34,860 bases of DNA from Selenomonas sp. FOBRC6. Its GTDB lineage: Bacteria; Bacillota; Negativicutes; Selenomonadales; Selenomonadaceae. Location: NCBI RefSeq assembly GCF_000286455.1, contig NZ_ALKG01000135.1, positions 1 through 34,860 on the forward strand, in the 5' to 3' direction. Below the pieces are notes generated by a model. The model did no database searches. It saw only the letters and a program-made list of their open reading frames with translations, and had not been told where the DNA came from. A program made the translations under genes and the position numbers. Of this stretch, positions 32,265 to 34,860 are shown one piece after another. Every line of letters begins with the position of its first letter. Within the stretch, counting starts at the first letter, position 1.

Positions 32265-32684
32265 TTATTTATCACCGAGCGTCACATAGCCGCGCCGTCC
32301 ACCGGAGCCGTCCGAAGTCGTGCGCATGCCTGAGGCGGACTTCTTTGCAACAGCCGCCGTCAGCTCCTCACGCATCTCCTTCTGACACTTGTCGCAGTAC
32401 TGTCCCTTCTGGATCGGCGAGCCGCACTTATCACACGGATAGAAGAGCTGGACATCGGAGGAGATGAAGCGCCCCTCGCGAATCATGCGGCGGATCACCG
32501 GCTCCTGCACCCCTGTCGCCTCGACAATCTCGGGGATCTGGCTCTTCGGATGATCGCGCACATATTCCACGATCTGCTTCTCCCACTGCTCTTCCTTCTC
32601 ACGGCAATCCACGCAGATACGAGCATTGTTGATCGAAACAAATACCTTCCCGCAGCTTGAGCAGTTCTTCATCTTTCCTGCCAT
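32265..32684 (-). CDS. yvyF: YvyF-like flagellar operon protein (TIGR03826 type) with zinc motifs
   Basis: 139-aa protein similar to the flagellar operon protein YvyF family. It starts MAGKMKNCSSCGKVF, giving a CxxC, and later has CVDC, then CDKCGSP and YCDKC, four Cys pairs that look like two zinc-ribbon sites. Between them an HTH-like segment (VRDHPKSQIPEIVEATGVQEPVIRRMIREGRF) suggests nucleic-acid binding. In Bacillus yvyF lies directly before flgM, as here. The start is ATG 32684; a TTG at 32690 has slightly better spacing to the GGGAGGAG site and is an alternative. It has its own sigma-A promoter and terminator; the role is not well known. Confidence 0.88.
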   Translation of the reverse strand: MAGKMKNCSSCGKVFVSINNARICVDCREKEEQWEKQIVEYVRDHPKSQIPEIVEATGVQEPVIRRMIREGRFISSDVQLFYPCDKCGSPIQKGQYCDKCQKEMREELTAAVAKKSASGMRTTSDGSGGRRGYVTLGDK

Positions 32685-32708
32685 TGACAAAACTCTCCTC
32701 CCAAATAG

Positions 32709-32731
32709 CGGATCGGTAGATGCGTGATCCG
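32709..32731 (-). promoter_or_regulatory. Hairpin in the leader of the YvyF-like gene
   Basis: Perfect 6-bp stem (CGGATC / GATCCG) with an 11-base loop between the promoter and the start codon, about 25 bases before it. There is no U-tract. Its role is unknown. Confidence 0.4.
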
Positions 32732-32759
32732 AAACTATCTTTTCATTTCATTCCCTCGT

Positions 32760-32788
32760 ATTCTACAACAGGATACAGGAAAAATCAA
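32760..32788 (-). promoter_or_regulatory. Sigma-A promoter of the YvyF-like gene
   Basis: TTGATT (32788-32783), 17-base spacer, TAGAAT (32765-32760) on the minus strand: 4/6 and 5/6 matches with ideal spacing. It lies about 30 bases behind the stop of the P-type ATPase and gives a leader of about 70 bases. Confidence 0.65.
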
Positions 32789-32818
32789 TACTTTAAGGTA
32801 GGAGCACAGTTCACCCCG

Positions 32819-34860
32819 TCATGGCCGCGTGCGCCGTGCGAAAATGCCGCCCTCGGGTGTCAGGATGCGACAGCTGTTCAGCACGACGCCGAGTGTCGCC
32901 GTGTTGTGGATCGCCGCTGCCGCGAGCGGACTGATCGAGCCGAGTGCGCCGAGCAGCATCGCCGACGAGTTGATGAGCAGCGTCGCCTTGAAATTCTGGT
33001 GCACGAGGTGCATCGTCCGCTGTCCGAGACGCAGCGCCTCCACGAGGCGCGTGGGATCCTCCGCGTGGATCGTCACCGCCGAGGACTCCGCTGCAATGTC
33101 CGTCTGACGTCCGCCGAGCGAGACGCCCACATCCGCAAACGCGAGCGCGGGTGCGTCGTTGATCCCGTCGCCGACCATCATTACCGTGCCGCGCTGACGC
33201 AGTTCGTTGACGTAGCGCGACTTGTCCTCGGGCAGAATCTCCGCGTGATAGGAGTCCACATCCATCTCGCGCGCGACATCTGCCGCAACCGCCTTCGCAT
33301 CACCCGTCAGCATGACGATCTCATCCACGCCACAGCGACGCAGCTGATTCAGCGTCTTCTTCATCTTTGGCCGAATGGGGTCCTCGATGCCGATGATGCC
33401 GATGAGCTGCGCATCGCGCGCCACGTAGAGGAGATTCTTGCCCACGACCTGGGCGCCAAGCTCCTCCTCATCCGTGATTCCATTCTCTTGGAGGAACCGG
33501 CGGCTACCAACGCGCACCGTACCGCCCGTATAGCCCTCGAAATTGGGCACCTCGGCGAGCATGCCGCGCGCCACAATGGTCTTGGAGGATCGGTGCTGCG
33601 GTGTTACCCATGCCTTCTCCTCCACATATTTCTGAATCGCGACCGCAAGTGGATGCACGGAGTGCTCCTCCGCCGACGCCGCGAGGAGGATGACCTCCTT
33701 CTCCGTCACGCCCGCCGCCGTGCGGATGAACGTGATCTCCGGCACGCCGACCGTCAGCGTCCCCGTCTTGTCGAGCACGACCGTATCCGTGCGCGCAAGC
33801 GCCTCGACATAGTTGCCGCCCTTGACGAGAATGCCACGCTTTGCAGCTGCAGCGATCGACGCCGACATCGCCGTCGCGGTGGAGAGCTTGAGCCCGCAGG
33901 AAAAGTCGATAAAGAGCAGATTCAGCACCCGTCCCCAGTCGCGCGTCGCCCCGTAGACAATCGCCGCGCCGAGGAAGGACACAGGCACGAGATAGTTTGC
34001 CATCTGATCGGCAAAATTCTGCACGGGCGCGCGACGCGTCTGCGCCTCCTCGACGAGGTGGACAATGTGCGCGAGCGAGGTATCGCCGCCCACCTTCTCC
34101 ACCTTGACGACGAGCTCGCCCGCCTCGACCACACTGCCCGCATAGACGGGCGCACCCTCGTGCTTCATTGCGGGCGCGGATTCCCCCGTAATCGACGCCT
34201 GCGTCACCGCCGCGTCACCGCGCAGCACGCGCCCATCAATCACAATTTTCTCGCCCGCGTGCACGGCGATCGTATCGCCGGGGCGCACCTCCTCCACGGG
34301 CACCTTACGCTCAACCTCGCCGTCCGCCGTCTCTTCAACCAGCCAGACATCGCGCTGCCCGAGTGAGAGCAGTCCCGAGATGTGTGCGTGCCTTCTCCGC
34401 TGCGTAGCTCGTCAGCATCTCCGCACCGTTGCTGAGTGCGAGGAGCATGAGGCTCGACTCCGGCTTGCCCGCCAGCACGGAGGCAACGACCGCCGTTGTC
34501 GTCAGCGTGTCCGCATTCGGCTGTCGATCCTTGATCAGTCCGCCGATTCCCGTCTTGATGAAGTTGCGTGAGATTCCGAGGACAAGCAGGGAGCGCAGCA
34601 CGGTCATCGAGGCAAAGAGCTCGGGCGCACCGCGCTTCAGGAGCTCCATCGCCGCAAAGCTCGCCAGCGAGATCACGGCATCGCGGCGGAACTCCGCCAT
34701 CTGCTCCGTCGGTGTCACCGTCTTCTCTGCCGCCTCACGCACGGCACGCTCCGCGACGCCAAGAATGCGCGCAGCAGGAATCTGTCCCTCGTGCCAGAGT
34801 TCTACCGCGCCGTCGCGTACCGATGCCGCCGTCACTGCAGGGAAGCGACGGAGCCGCGCC
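32819..34860 (-). CDS. Heavy-metal-type P-type ATPase, frameshifted and 5'-truncated by the window
   Basis: P1B-like metal pump; the N-terminus lies beyond 34860. The 5' part (34860 to about 34385) shows several membrane segments; the 3' part holds the actuator motif TGES (residues 39-42 counted from 34303), DKTGT (178-182), the P1B HP motif (EEHSVHPLA), TGDA (333-336) and GDGIND (378-383). The metal motif in the transmembrane channel reads FSCG (near 33901) followed by LKLSTATA, where classical P1B pumps have CPC, SPC or TPC. This SCxLKxS form occurs, as I recall, in a divergent clade from anaerobic Firmicutes; the metal is unknown. The two parts are in different frames, with the switch near 34378-34393. 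No terminator is seen after the stop. The neighbouring YvyF gene has its own promoter. Confidence 0.82.
34378..34393 (-). other. Frameshift site in the heavy-metal P-type ATPase
   Basis: On the minus strand the 5' frame reads ...SYAAEKARTH and then leaves the family; the next frame resumes ISGLLSLGQRDVWLVEE. Loss of two bases or gain of one within CACACATCTC restores one frame of about 680 visible codons. No slippery heptamer is seen. Error or real mutation cannot be separated here. Confidence 0.75.

Overview
The window looks like chromosomal DNA of a flagellated, GC-rich member of the Negativicutes, most likely Selenomonas or a close relative such as Centipeda. This is inferred from the Bacillus-like order of the late flagellar genes, the Firmicutes-style Shine-Dalgarno sequences and terminators, and the TPR/OGT-type glycosyltransferases beside the flagellin gene. 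No rRNA or taxon marker is present, so the genus is a guess. Every gene I can support lies on the minus strand, so transcription runs from high to low coordinates. I see no tRNA, rRNA, IS element, phage gene or CRISPR array.

In the direction of transcription: (1) 34860-32819 is the C-terminal part of a heavy-metal-type P-ATPase with a non-canonical metal motif, split by a frameshift. (2) 32788-23495 is the late flagellar block: a YvyF-like protein with its own promoter and terminator, then flgM, two flgN-like genes, flgK, flgL, a DUF6470 (YviE-like) gene, fliW, csrA, flaG, fliD, fliS and a fliT-like gene. (3) 23464-21834 is a flagellin gene with a sigma-A-like and a sigma-28-like promoter, a long structured leader with CsrA-type GGA motifs, and a strong terminator. 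(4) 21835-5246 is a 16.5-kb glycosyltransferase island with its own promoter: a triple GT2/TPR protein, a single GT2/TPR protein, a tandem GT41 (OGT/SPINDLY-type) protein, a protein pairing a degenerate with an intact GT41 domain, a single GT41 protein, a small TPR protein and a three-module GT2-like/GT2/GT-B protein. (5) 5211-4111 holds cspA and long-form hpf, each with its own promoter and terminator. (6) 4061-1 holds a PepSY-TM protein, a frameshifted P2-type calcium ATPase and the start of an unidentified small ORF.

How the parts fit together: FlgM should hold back sigma-28 until the hook is finished, and sigma-28 should then drive flagellin. FliW and CsrA should couple flagellin translation to its secretion, and the leader shows plausible CsrA sites. 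FliS and FliT are export chaperones. FlgK, FlgL and FliD form the filament junction and cap. The glycosyltransferase island directly downstream of flagellin is best read as a cytoplasmic multi-enzyme system that adds O-glycans to flagellin. Five of its gene junctions overlap, which suggests coupled translation and perhaps a physical complex.

The most interesting material is that island. By motif inspection it holds four intact-looking GT41 catalytic domains, one degenerate GT41-like half, at least five GT2 domains with an acidic motif, and a GT-B module. No sugar-nucleotide biosynthesis gene is visible. Compared with the order I recall for Bacillus subtilis (csrA-hag-flaG-fliD-fliS-fliT-hpf), flagellin plus the island (and cspA) sit between fliT and hpf.
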